A stretch of DNA of 13,898 nucleotides from JBJELF01 sp051879015 (lineage in GTDB: Bacteria > Bacillota > Clostridia > Lachnospirales > Lachnospiraceae), in the NCBI GenBank assembly GCA_051879015.1, contig JBJELF010000080.1:1-13898 (forward strand), read 5' to 3'. Position 1 is the stretch's first letter. Each line of letters begins with the position of its first letter. A model generated the notes under the pieces. That model was not told the origin of the DNA and searched no databases. It saw only the letters and a program-made list of their open reading frames with translations. The position numbers and the translations under genes are program-made. Positions 1 to 6,400 of this stretch are shown piece after piece.

Positions 1-70
<70 letters not shown>

Positions 71-109
71 ATTTTCTTTTCTCTGTTTGCTCTCGCTCAC
101 AGCTTCTTT

Positions 110-138
110 ATAATACACGATAATAGAAAATTTGTCAA
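110..138 (-). promoter_or_regulatory. sigma-A promoter for tRNA-Arg
   Basis: On the minus strand, -35 TTGACA (133-138) and -10 TATTAT (110-115) are separated by 17 nt, placing the start roughly 35 nt before the mature tRNA 5' end. The perfect -35 box fits a stable-RNA gene. Confidence 0.8.
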
Positions 139-446
139 GCACTTTTTTAAAAATTTTTTTTAATTTTTTATAGATGGAAACAGTGTAATAATTTAGCCTT
201 TCTTTTTTCTTGATTATATTGTATACTATTACAATATGATACCAAGGTCAAGAAGTCATACATTTCATGTTTGTATGAACAGGTATGACTTTGGGATTTG
301 CCAAAACATGAGAATGCAGCCCACATAGGGTGAATTTCGAAATAGTATATACAAATATCTAGGTATTTTATGCAAACGCATAAGATAATAATCTGGCATA
401 CCATGCTTTTCGATAAATGAAGTAGAATCAGGGAGGTAGAAGAAAG
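139..446. other. Intergenic region upstream of the alarmone synthetase gene
   Basis: No gene is seen in this stretch of about 300 nt. It starts with A/T homopolymer runs (141-171). An inverted repeat AAGTCATAC (253-261) / GTATGACTT (283-291) competes with a second copy of GTATGA at 273-278, so two alternative hairpins are possible. No convincing promoter was found for the downstream gene: candidate -10 boxes at 222-227 (TATACT) and 235-240 (TATGAT) lack a well-spaced -35. The ribosome binding site GGGAGG is at 431-436. Confidence 0.4.
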
Positions 447-1094
447 ATGGAGGATGTAGAAATGAAATCTCAGGTGGATGAGTGGGAGATGCTAATGTTT
501 CTCTACGAGTCTGCCTTAAAGACAATGAGAACAAAAATTGAAATTTTAAATCAGGAGTATCAGCGGGTACATAATCATAATCCAATTGAGCACATTAAAA
601 GTCGTGTAAAAAGTCCAGAGAGTATTGTGAAGAAGCTGAAAAAGCAGGGATTGCCTGTCAATTTAGAGACTATGCGTGCCTGCGTCAATGATATTGCGGG
701 GATTCGTATTATTTGTTCCTTCACTTCAGATATTTATAAGATTGCGGATACCATCAGTGTTCAGAAAGATGTGCAGGTAATATCGGTCAAAAATTACATT
801 GCTATGCCAAAACCAAATGGATATAAGAGTTATCACATGGTGGTGGCAGTGCCTGTATATTTGTCGGATAAGGTGGAGTATGTGAAGGTGGAGATACAGA
901 TTCGTACCATTGCGATGGATTTCTGGGCCAGTTTAGAGCATAAAATCTATTATAAGTTTGAGGGGGATACACCAAAGGGAATTCAGAAATCGTTGAAGGA
1001 ATGTGCGGATATGGTAAATTTGCTTGATGAGCGCATGCTGCAGCTCAATGAAGAAGTGATTCAATTTAACAAGGAAATAGAAGAAGTAGAGTAA
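447..1094 (+). CDS. relP: Small alarmone synthetase ((p)ppGpp synthetase, RelP/YwaC type)
   Basis: A single-domain GTP pyrophosphokinase of 215 residues that transfers pyrophosphate from ATP to GDP or GTP, making the stringent-response alarmone in the cytoplasm. Visible motifs are SRVKSPESIVKKL (52-64), DIAGIRIICSF (82-92), the G-loop-like PKPNGYKSYH (121-130) and EIQIRT followed by AMDFWASLEHK (149-166). There is no HD hydrolase domain and no TGS/ACT region, so it is not a long Rel protein. The motifs, especially HNPIEH and MDFWASLEHKIYYK, are closer to B. subtilis YwaC (RelP/SasA, about 210 residues) than to YjbM (RelQ), by memory. The start is ATG 447 with GGGAGG 10 nt upstream. It appears monocistronic, ending at a hairpin terminator shared with a convergent small gene. 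Confidence 0.93.
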   Translation: MEDVEMKSQVDEWEMLMFLYESALKTMRTKIEILNQEYQRVHNHNPIEHIKSRVKSPESIVKKLKKQGLPVNLETMRACVNDIAGIRIICSFTSDIYKIADTISVQKDVQVISVKNYIAMPKPNGYKSYHMVVAVPVYLSDKVEYVKVEIQIRTIAMDFWASLEHKIYYKFEGDTPKGIQKSLKECADMVNLLDERMLQLNEEVIQFNKEIEEVE

Positions 1095-1105
1095 GAATGT
1101 TAACA

Positions 1106-1147
1106 TGGCAGGGATGGATATTAAAAATCCATCTCTGCCATTTTGTT
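1106..1147 (+). terminator. Intrinsic terminator after the alarmone synthetase gene
   Basis: A 14-bp stem (1106-1119 with 1127-1140, one G-T pair) has a 7-nt loop and is followed by TTTTGTT. The 3' half of the hairpin is also the last codons of the convergent minus-strand gene. On the minus strand there is no T-run after the stem, so it should terminate mainly plus-strand transcripts. Confidence 0.85.
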
Positions 1148-1375
1148 CTGATATTTTTTTTCTTCCTCTGCTACACGGTTAACATTGCTGTCCATGTAAG
1201 TGATAAAGATGGTAGCTAGGTCTGTATGATATTCCTCTGCCAGTTTGGTCATTATAGGTCTTAACTGTTCTAACTGCCAAGAAACTTTTTTGTCGGTTAA
1301 ATTAACATTTTTTAACACTGTGTCTGCATATTCATTGATGCGGTTCATGATATCTAATTTTTCTGTTCCTGTCAT
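1121..1375 (-). CDS. Small conserved-looking hypothetical protein (84 aa)
   Basis: I do not recognise this protein. The 84 residues are highly charged and look helical throughout, with no signal peptide or membrane segment. It is accepted as real because it has a good ribosome binding site on the minus strand (AAGGAGT at 1384-1390, 8 nt from ATG 1373-1375) and a well-spaced extended -10 promoter just upstream. Its stop codon lies inside the loop of the terminator hairpin of the convergent synthetase gene, a tight arrangement typical of true convergent genes. Function is unknown. A small regulatory or scaffold protein is possible, but nothing in the sequence says so. Confidence 0.75.
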   Translation of the reverse strand: MTGTEKLDIMNRINEYADTVLKNVNLTDKKVSWQLEQLRPIMTKLAEEYHTDLATIFITYMDSNVNRVAEEEKKYQNKMAEMDF

Positions 1376-1418
1376 AAAAATGTACTCCTTTTTGGTTTAT
1401 AAGTTTTTTTATTTTAGA

Positions 1419-1447
1419 AGTATACCATAAAAATGGAAAAAAACCAA
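1419..1447 (-). promoter_or_regulatory. Sigma-A promoter of the 84-aa gene
   Basis: Minus strand: -35 TTGGTT (1442-1447), 17-nt spacer, -10 TATACT (1419-1424) preceded by TGG, giving an extended -10. It lies 44 nt before the start codon. Confidence 0.75.
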
Positions 1448-1465
1448 TATATTTTCAAGGATACC

Positions 1466-1494
1466 TTGTCTTTTGGAGAATTGCGTGTTACAAT
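1466..1494 (+). promoter_or_regulatory. Sigma-A promoter of the dtd operon
   Basis: -35 TTGTCT (1466-1471), 17-nt spacer, -10 TACAAT (1489-1494) with TGT immediately before it (extended -10). The predicted start is near 1501, giving a 5' leader of about 170 nt before dtd. Confidence 0.75.
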
Positions 1495-1499
1495 GCACG

Positions 1500-1663
1500 G
1501 CAGGGTCAGTGAGAAATCGTTTTGAGCAGTGAATCATTATTACGGATAGCATTGCAAAGACCCTGCTGTGAACTACCACAGACCGTAACGGTGTGTGGTT
1601 TTACGGCTAATATTTTATAAAAGGTCATGAAAAAAGCAGCGGGCAGAGTAACTGCCTGTGAGA
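1500..1663 (+). promoter_or_regulatory. Structured 5' leader of dtd (candidate regulatory RNA)
   Basis: Between the promoter and dtd there is a non-coding leader rich in inverted repeats. GCAGGGTC (1500-1507) pairs with GACCCTGC (1559-1566), a long-range stem. CTGTG (1566-1570) pairs with CACAG (1577-1581). A stem of 10 pairs with one mismatch spans 1575-1599, and an alternative CCGTAA (1583-1588) pairs with TTACGG (1601-1606). GGCAG/CTGCC flanks a 5-nt loop just before the ribosome binding site GGAGG (1665-1669). Several stems are mutually exclusive. I do not match it to a named riboswitch or to the T-box signature. Confidence 0.45.
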
Positions 1664-1673
1664 TGGAGGAACT

Positions 1674-2120
1674 ATGCGTCTGGTTATTCAGCGTGTCAAT
1701 CACGCACAAGTTGTTGTGGAGGAAACAGTCACAGGTGCTATTGAACAGGGATATCTGGTTTTATTAGGGGTAGCAGACGGTGACACCTGCGATATGGTGG
1801 AGCGTTATGTACAGAAATTGGCAAAGCTTCGTATTTTTCCTGACGAAAATGGAAAAACCAATTTATCAATTAAGGATGTAGGCGGCAAGGTGTTGGTGGT
1901 GTCACAGTTTACTTTATATGCAGACTGTAAAAAGGGAAATCGCCCAAGCTTTACTAAGGCGGCTAGTCCAGAGCTTGCACAAGAACTATATGAGTATTTT
2001 TTAAAGTGTGTCAGAGATACCTTTGGAGAGGTACAGCATGGAATTTTTGGTGCACATATGAAAATATTGTTAGAGAACGATGGACCATTTACAATTATAT
2101 GGGATAGTAGTGAATGGTAA
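1674..2120 (+). CDS. dtd: D-aminoacyl-tRNA deacylase
   Basis: Dtd hydrolyses D-amino acids (and mischarged glycine from tRNA-Ala) off tRNA, a cytoplasmic proofreading step. At 148 residues it has the family's usual length. It begins MRLVIQRV, carries the SQFTL motif (77-81), the conserved GIFGAHM segment (123-129), and the Gly-cisPro region as NDGPFT (135-140). Family members I remember usually read NDGPVT there, so phenylalanine replaces valine beside the substrate-binding cis-proline. The start is ATG 1674 with GGAGG 4 nt upstream. It is the first gene of an apparent operon with the histidine phosphatase (10 nt downstream) and an FKBP-type lipoprotein. Its long structured leader is described separately. 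Confidence 0.96.
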   Translation: MRLVIQRVNHAQVVVEETVTGAIEQGYLVLLGVADGDTCDMVERYVQKLAKLRIFPDENGKTNLSIKDVGGKVLVVSQFTLYADCKKGNRPSFTKAASPELAQELYEYFLKCVRDTFGEVQHGIFGAHMKILLENDGPFTIIWDSSEW

Positions 2121-2130
2121 GTGGAGGGTA

Positions 2131-2778
2131 ATGAAAGTTATGAAAATTTATTTGGTTCGCCATGGCAGACAGGATTCAGCTCTATGTAATGTAGATGTGC
2201 CTATGTCAGCGGAAGGCCACGAACAGGTGAGATTGTTGGGTGAGCGTATACAGTCATGGGGTATTGAGGTCATTTATTCCAGCGATTTGATTCGTGCAAG
2301 GGAGACCGCGCAGGAATTACAAAAATATATTCCTGTGGAGATTCAGGAGAGAGAAAATCTGAAGGAAATTAATTTTGGAGAGCTGACAGGAAAGACCGAT
2401 GAGGAAAACTGGGAAAAATATAAATTTTTCTTTGAGAAGAAGAAAAAAATGCAGTGGGATTTGGAGTATCCTGGTGGAGAAAATAATGAAGAGGTATTTA
2501 AGCGAGGAATGCCTGTGCTGCAGGAGATTGTCGAAAGTGGTTATGATACCGTGCTGGTAGTAACTCATGGTGGTTTTATTCGAGCGCTGCTCTGCGGTAT
2601 TTTGCAGCTTCCTTTCTCCAGAGCTTACCAGATTGGCAAGATAATGGAAAATTCTTCTATTACAGAGCTCAATTATAATAGAGAAACAAAACAGTTTAGT
2701 GTGGAGCGTCTAAATGATTATGCTCATTTGGAAGGTCATAAAGAATTGCTTCGCAGTGGATGGAAGAGATGTTTATAG
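2131..2778 (+). CDS. Histidine phosphatase family protein (phosphoglycerate mutase-like)
   Basis: A cytoplasmic phosphatase of the branch-1 histidine phosphatase superfamily, 215 residues from the chosen start. The N-terminal RHG motif (residues 10-12) supplies the phospho-accepting histidine, with second-pocket residues in NFGELTG and the later catalytic histidine in VVTHGGFIRALL. The substrate cannot be told from sequence; relatives act on small phosphorylated metabolites, and true cofactor-dependent mutase activity is unlikely at this length. GGAGG (2123-2127) lies 3 nt before ATG 2131 and 12 nt before ATG 2140, so the start could be either. An upstream ATG at 2080 in the same frame lies inside dtd and has no ribosome binding site. 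It is probably co-transcribed with dtd. Confidence 0.92.
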   Translation: MKVMKIYLVRHGRQDSALCNVDVPMSAEGHEQVRLLGERIQSWGIEVIYSSDLIRARETAQELQKYIPVEIQERENLKEINFGELTGKTDEENWEKYKFFFEKKKKMQWDLEYPGGENNEEVFKRGMPVLQEIVESGYDTVLVVTHGGFIRALLCGILQLPFSRAYQIGKIMENSSITELNYNRETKQFSVERLNDYAHLEGHKELLRSGWKRCL

Positions 2779-2843
2779 GTTGCAGAAGTCTGCAGGATTG
2801 GAATATGAGAATAGAAAATACTTTAGTATGTTGGAGGATGAAT

Positions 2844-4013
2844 ATGAGAAAAACACATTGTATGAAGAAGTATATGAGAAAAATTGCCTGGATGGGTGTG
2901 GGATGCATGATGATGGTGAGCATAGCTGGTTGTACCCCGAAGGAAACAGATGAGAAAGAAAGCACTGCATCAGTAAATGATACAGAGACGGAGTCTGAAT
3001 CAGAGAGCCTTTCCAATATAACAGATGCCTCGGAGTATTACAGTAAGGGATTGCAGGATAATGGTTTCTTTTCTGATTTTGATGTAAAAACAGCAGTTAC
3101 GCTGGGCGACTATCAGAGTTTGACACTGACCGCGGAGGAAATAGCCTATACACAGGAAGATGTGGAGAATGAGATTGCTTCTATTTTGGAGTCCTACGGA
3201 GAAATGGTATCCGATGAGGGAATTGAGGTGCAGGATGGCGATGTGCTCAACATTGATTTTGTGGGTTCTGTCGATGGCGAGGAGTTTGAGGGAGGCAGTA
3301 CCCAAGGAGCAGGCACAGAGGTAACTTTGGGACAGAGCGGATATATTGATGGATTTTTAGAGCAAATTGTGGGACATAAGACAGGAGAAACTTTTGATAT
3401 TGAAGTAACTTTTCCTGATCCATATCCAAACAATTCTGATTTGGCTGGAAAAGATGCAGTATTTACTATTACAATTAACAGTGTAAAACAGTTTCCCCAG
3501 CTGACCGAGGAATTTGTAGCAGAATATTATGGAGGCAGATATTCAAGCGTGGATGAGTTTCGAAAATCTGTAGAAGCAAATTATGCGGACGGCGTGAAGA
3601 AAAATGCAGTTTGGGAGAAGTTATTGGAGACAGTGGAAATTTCTGAATATCCAAAAGATTATATTGATGGAATTGTCTCCATTGCAGTAATGCAGCAGGA
3701 ATATTATATTTATAACAGTTTGGGTATAGACTTGAATACGTATTTGAGTGCAATTGGCAGTGACAGTGATACCTTTTTGGAGGAATTAAAAGAGAGTGCC
3801 TATGAACATACGAAGACGTATTTGGCTGCCCAGTATGTGTGCGAGATGGAAGGAGTTGAGCCAACAATGGAGAACTTGAAAGAATATTATGTGACAAATA
3901 CGGAGGAAGAGTTCCAAAATTGGATAAACTATTACGGTTCAGGTTATATTATGCAGAGTGTACTGTTAAATGTGGCAGCAAATCAAGTGCTGAAATATAC
4001 TACAATTGAATGA
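2844..4013 (+). CDS. Trigger factor-like FKBP peptidyl-prolyl isomerase lipoprotein
   Basis: A predicted surface lipoprotein of 389 residues. Lys/Arg-rich residues 1-13 are followed by a hydrophobic stretch and lipobox IAGC with Cys30, then a Ser/Thr/Glu-rich linker (about 33-58). An FKBP domain spans about 132-214 (GDVLNIDFVGSVDGEEF, then the LAGKDAVFTI end strand), arranged as in trigger factor. A helical C-terminal region follows that resembles trigger factor's SurA-like chaperone domain. There is no ribosome-binding N-domain. The likely role is folding exported proteins outside the membrane, an alternative to PrsA. The start at 2844 was chosen because GGAGG (2833-2837) is 6 nt away; it abuts ATG 2838, and the longer frame from 2760 lacks a binding site and would hide the signal peptide. 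It is the last gene before a terminator. Confidence 0.9.
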   Translation: MRKTHCMKKYMRKIAWMGVGCMMMVSIAGCTPKETDEKESTASVNDTETESESESLSNITDASEYYSKGLQDNGFFSDFDVKTAVTLGDYQSLTLTAEEIAYTQEDVENEIASILESYGEMVSDEGIEVQDGDVLNIDFVGSVDGEEFEGGSTQGAGTEVTLGQSGYIDGFLEQIVGHKTGETFDIEVTFPDPYPNNSDLAGKDAVFTITINSVKQFPQLTEEFVAEYYGGRYSSVDEFRKSVEANYADGVKKNAVWEKLLETVEISEYPKDYIDGIVSIAVMQQEYYIYNSLGIDLNTYLSAIGSDSDTFLEELKESAYEHTKTYLAAQYVCEMEGVEPTMENLKEYYVTNTEEEFQNWINYYGSGYIMQSVLLNVAANQVLKYTTIE

Positions 4014-4029
4014 TTAAATAATGATTGAA

Positions 4030-4074
4030 AAGAAGCGATTGCAGAAGAAAAAAGTTGCGATAGCTTCTTTCTTT
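4030..4074 (+). terminator. Intrinsic terminator of the dtd operon
   Basis: AAGAAGC (4030-4036) pairs with GCTTCTT (4063-4069). After one G-A mismatch, ATTGCAG (4038-4044) pairs with 4055-4061 through two G-T pairs, enclosing an A-rich loop. TTTCTTT follows. Confidence 0.75.
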
Positions 4075-4130
4075 ATGCACAAGATATACAAGAAAATAAA
4101 AAATAGTAAAAAAAGAAAGGTGATTTTGCG

Positions 4131-5075
4131 ATGAGAAAATGGTTATTATGGGGAATGCTTGGAGTATTGTCTGTCGGCAGTTTGGCAGGATGTGGTGCTC
4201 AGAATACGGAAAAGGAAGAACAGCATGGAATTTCTATTGTTACCACGCTGTTTCCTCAGTATGATTTTGCAAGAAACATTGTGGGAGATGATAGTCAAAT
4301 TAAACTGCTTTTGACACCGGGTATGGAGAGTCATTCCTATGAGCCGACGGCGGCGGATATTATTGCTATCAATCAGGCAGATGTCTTTATTTATACGGGA
4401 GCAGATATGGAAGCTTGGGCAGAAAAAGTGTTAGATAGCTTGGATTCGGACGTGACAGTGATTGATTTGTCTCAGTATGTGGTGTTGGATCTGGAGGATG
4501 AGCATGAAGAACATGAAGAGGAAGAAGAGGAACATGTTCACACTTATGATCCTCATATTTGGACAAGTCCGAAAAATGCTATTTTGATGACAGAGGGAAT
4601 TTGTGAGATATTGGTGGAGCTGGATTCTGAGAATGAGGAATTGTACCGACAAAATTGTGCAGAGTATGTGACTCAGCTGGAAGTTTTGTCAGCTTCCTTT
4701 GAGGAACTGGCTAAAGAAAGTCAGGGAGCAAATTTTGTGTTTGGCGGACGTTTTGCCTTTCATTATCTGTTCCGCGATTATGGCTGGAATTATGTAGCGG
4801 CCTACAATGGATGTTCGACGGAGACTGAGCCAAGTACAAAAAAAATAGCAGAGATGGTAGATTATATTAACGAAAATGACATAAATGTAGTGTATTATGA
4901 AGAACTGACAGAACCGACGGTTGCAAAGAGTATTAGCGAGGCAACAGGAACCGAGATGTTGCTGTTACATTCCTGTCATAATGTGACGCAGGAGGAATTG
5001 CAGGAAGGAGTGAGTTATATTAGTTTGATGGAACAAAATCTGGAAAATTTAAGGGCGGGGCTGTCAAAGCAATAG
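4131..5075 (+). CDS. Metal (probably zinc) ABC transporter substrate-binding lipoprotein
   Basis: A cluster A-I solute-binding protein of the ZnuA/AdcA/TroA family, 314 residues, anchored outside the membrane. It has a signal peptide and lipobox SLAGC with Cys21, then IVTTLFPQYDFARNI. Candidate metal ligands are His68 (in SHSYEPT), His142 (in DPHIW), His211 (in RFAFHYLF) and an acidic residue near 257-261. Between the first two lies an acidic, histidine-bearing loop (122-137: four His among many Glu), which in this family points to zinc rather than manganese. The start has an AAAGGTGAT binding site upstream. No permease or ATPase gene is adjacent, so it must work with a transporter encoded elsewhere or be an accessory binding protein. 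No Zur-like palindrome was seen upstream. Confidence 0.92.
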   Translation: MRKWLLWGMLGVLSVGSLAGCGAQNTEKEEQHGISIVTTLFPQYDFARNIVGDDSQIKLLLTPGMESHSYEPTAADIIAINQADVFIYTGADMEAWAEKVLDSLDSDVTVIDLSQYVVLDLEDEHEEHEEEEEEHVHTYDPHIWTSPKNAILMTEGICEILVELDSENEELYRQNCAEYVTQLEVLSASFEELAKESQGANFVFGGRFAFHYLFRDYGWNYVAAYNGCSTETEPSTKKIAEMVDYINENDINVVYYEELTEPTVAKSISEATGTEMLLLHSCHNVTQEELQEGVSYISLMEQNLENLRAGLSKQ

Positions 5076-5129
5076 ATGAGATAATTGTTCTGTGGATGGG
5101 GCAGTTGTCGGAAAGGAATAAAAGGTTAG

Positions 5130-6251
5130 ATGAGAGAGTATTTGAGAATTATTATCAACATTTTGCTGCCCTTTGTAGTAATTGGGTTGATTGTAGTGCT
5201 GGGGTGGAAATTATTGTTGTTTTTTATGCCTTTTGCGATTGGCTGGCTGATTGCTGTCATTGCCAATCCTTTTGTAAAATTTTTGGAGAAAAAAATAAAA
5301 ATGGCGAGAAAGCATGGTTCCATTCTTTTGGTTATTGGTGTGTTGGCGGTGACCATTCTTGCTATGTATTCCTGTATTTCCTGGGTGGTCAGAGAATTAA
5401 TTTCCTTTGTGAGAGATTTGCCTAGCCTGTTAGAGGCAGCACAGATTGAATTTAATCAAATTTTAGTGCGTATCACGCCTGCTTTTGATTTGCTTCCTGA
5501 TGCACTTCAGATGCGAATTAATGATTTATTCGCAAATTTTGGAACGATTGCAACGGATTTTGTATCACAGATTAGTCTTCCGACGATAGAAATTGCTGGA
5601 GACGTAGTGTCTCGAATTCCAGCTATCTTTGTCAATGTGATTGTGACGATTTTATGTTCCTACTTTTTTTTGGTGGATCGTGATAAAATTTCGAATCAAG
5701 TCAAAAAATGGATTCCTAAGCCTATTTTGCATTATTCCGAAATACTGCTGAATAAGATAAAGATATTGGTCAGCGGATATTTTATGGCACAGTTTCGAAT
5801 TATGTTTGTTGTCTTTATTTTGCTGACCATTGGATATGGAATATTAGGAGTATCCTACTATGGATTAGTGGCATTTTTGACTGCTTTTTTGGATATGCTG
5901 CCTGTATTTGGTACAGGTACAATTTTGATTCCATGGGCAGTGCTCAAGGTGTTGGCAGGAGAGTACTATGTGGCAGGAGGATTGGTAATCTTGTATTTGG
6001 TGACACAGGGTGTGCGCCAGATTATTCAGCCTAAAATTGTGGGGGATACCATGGGACTGAATCCATTGGCAACTTTGTTTTTTATGTATTTGGGATTTAA
6101 ATTCAGCGGCATAGCAGGTATGATTTTAGCAGTTCCGATAGGATTGATTTTTATTGAATTATGGCGTATCGGTATTTTTGATCAGTCCGTTGCAAATGCA
6201 AAATTGTTAGAACAGAAAATACAGAATTTTTTGAGAGAAAAAAATGAATAA
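5130..6251 (+). CDS. AI-2E family integral membrane protein (YtvI-like)
   Basis: A 373-residue protein of the AI-2E/UPF0118 family. Hydrophobic segments are at about 8-45 (probably two passes) and 62-85. A long soluble stretch follows, with amphipathic pieces (RELISFVRDLPSLLEAAQ), then a segment near 165-182 and several more from about 220 to 355. The late motif TQGVRQIIQPKIVGDTMGLNPLATL is typical of the family. Length and N-terminus fit the sporulation-associated YtvI group (371 residues in B. subtilis), whose transported substrate is unknown; the AI-2E name should not be read as proof of autoinducer transport. The start is ATG 5130 with AAAGG 4 nt away. It lies 54 nt after the zinc-binding lipoprotein with no terminator between, so the two may be co-transcribed. 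Confidence 0.88.
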   Translation: MREYLRIIINILLPFVVIGLIVVLGWKLLLFFMPFAIGWLIAVIANPFVKFLEKKIKMARKHGSILLVIGVLAVTILAMYSCISWVVRELISFVRDLPSLLEAAQIEFNQILVRITPAFDLLPDALQMRINDLFANFGTIATDFVSQISLPTIEIAGDVVSRIPAIFVNVIVTILCSYFFLVDRDKISNQVKKWIPKPILHYSEILLNKIKILVSGYFMAQFRIMFVVFILLTIGYGILGVSYYGLVAFLTAFLDMLPVFGTGTILIPWAVLKVLAGEYYVAGGLVILYLVTQGVRQIIQPKIVGDTMGLNPLATLFFMYLGFKFSGIAGMILAVPIGLIFIELWRIGIFDQSVANAKLLEQKIQNFLREKNE

Positions 6252-6268
6252 TATAAAGTAAAATTTGG

Positions 6269-6297
6269 TTGACAGAGTAAAAATGTATTGTTATCCT
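6269..6297 (+). promoter_or_regulatory. Sigma-A promoter of the glutamine synthetase-like gene
   Basis: Perfect -35 TTGACA (6269-6274), 17-nt spacer, -10 TATCCT (6292-6297) preceded by TGT (extended -10). The predicted start is near 6304, leaving a leader of about 97 nt. No terminator or paired hexaloop hairpins (ANTAR target type) were seen in that leader. Confidence 0.7.
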
Positions 6298-6400
6298 TAG
6301 AAAATGGCAGATAAAAATTAAGCAGAGCGGCGGCATAAAGATTTCAAGGATGAAAGAGTCTATGGAGCTGCCCGGAAGTCAGGTAAAGGTGGTTAGTAAA

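Noticed and set aside
1500..1673. T-box riboswitch in the dtd leader
   Set aside because: There is no TGGNACCGCG-like T-box sequence and no terminator/antiterminator pair before dtd.
2760..2843. Longer start of the FKBP lipoprotein at ATG 2760
   Set aside because: It would overlap the phosphatase gene, has no ribosome binding site and would bury the signal peptide. GGAGG is placed correctly for ATG 2844.
6350..6400. Longer start for the glutamine synthetase-like protein at ATG 6350
   Set aside because: The upstream AAGG abuts this ATG with no spacing, and the 17 extra residues have no counterpart in GlnA. ATG 6401 has AAAGGTGG at 8 nt and gives the family length.
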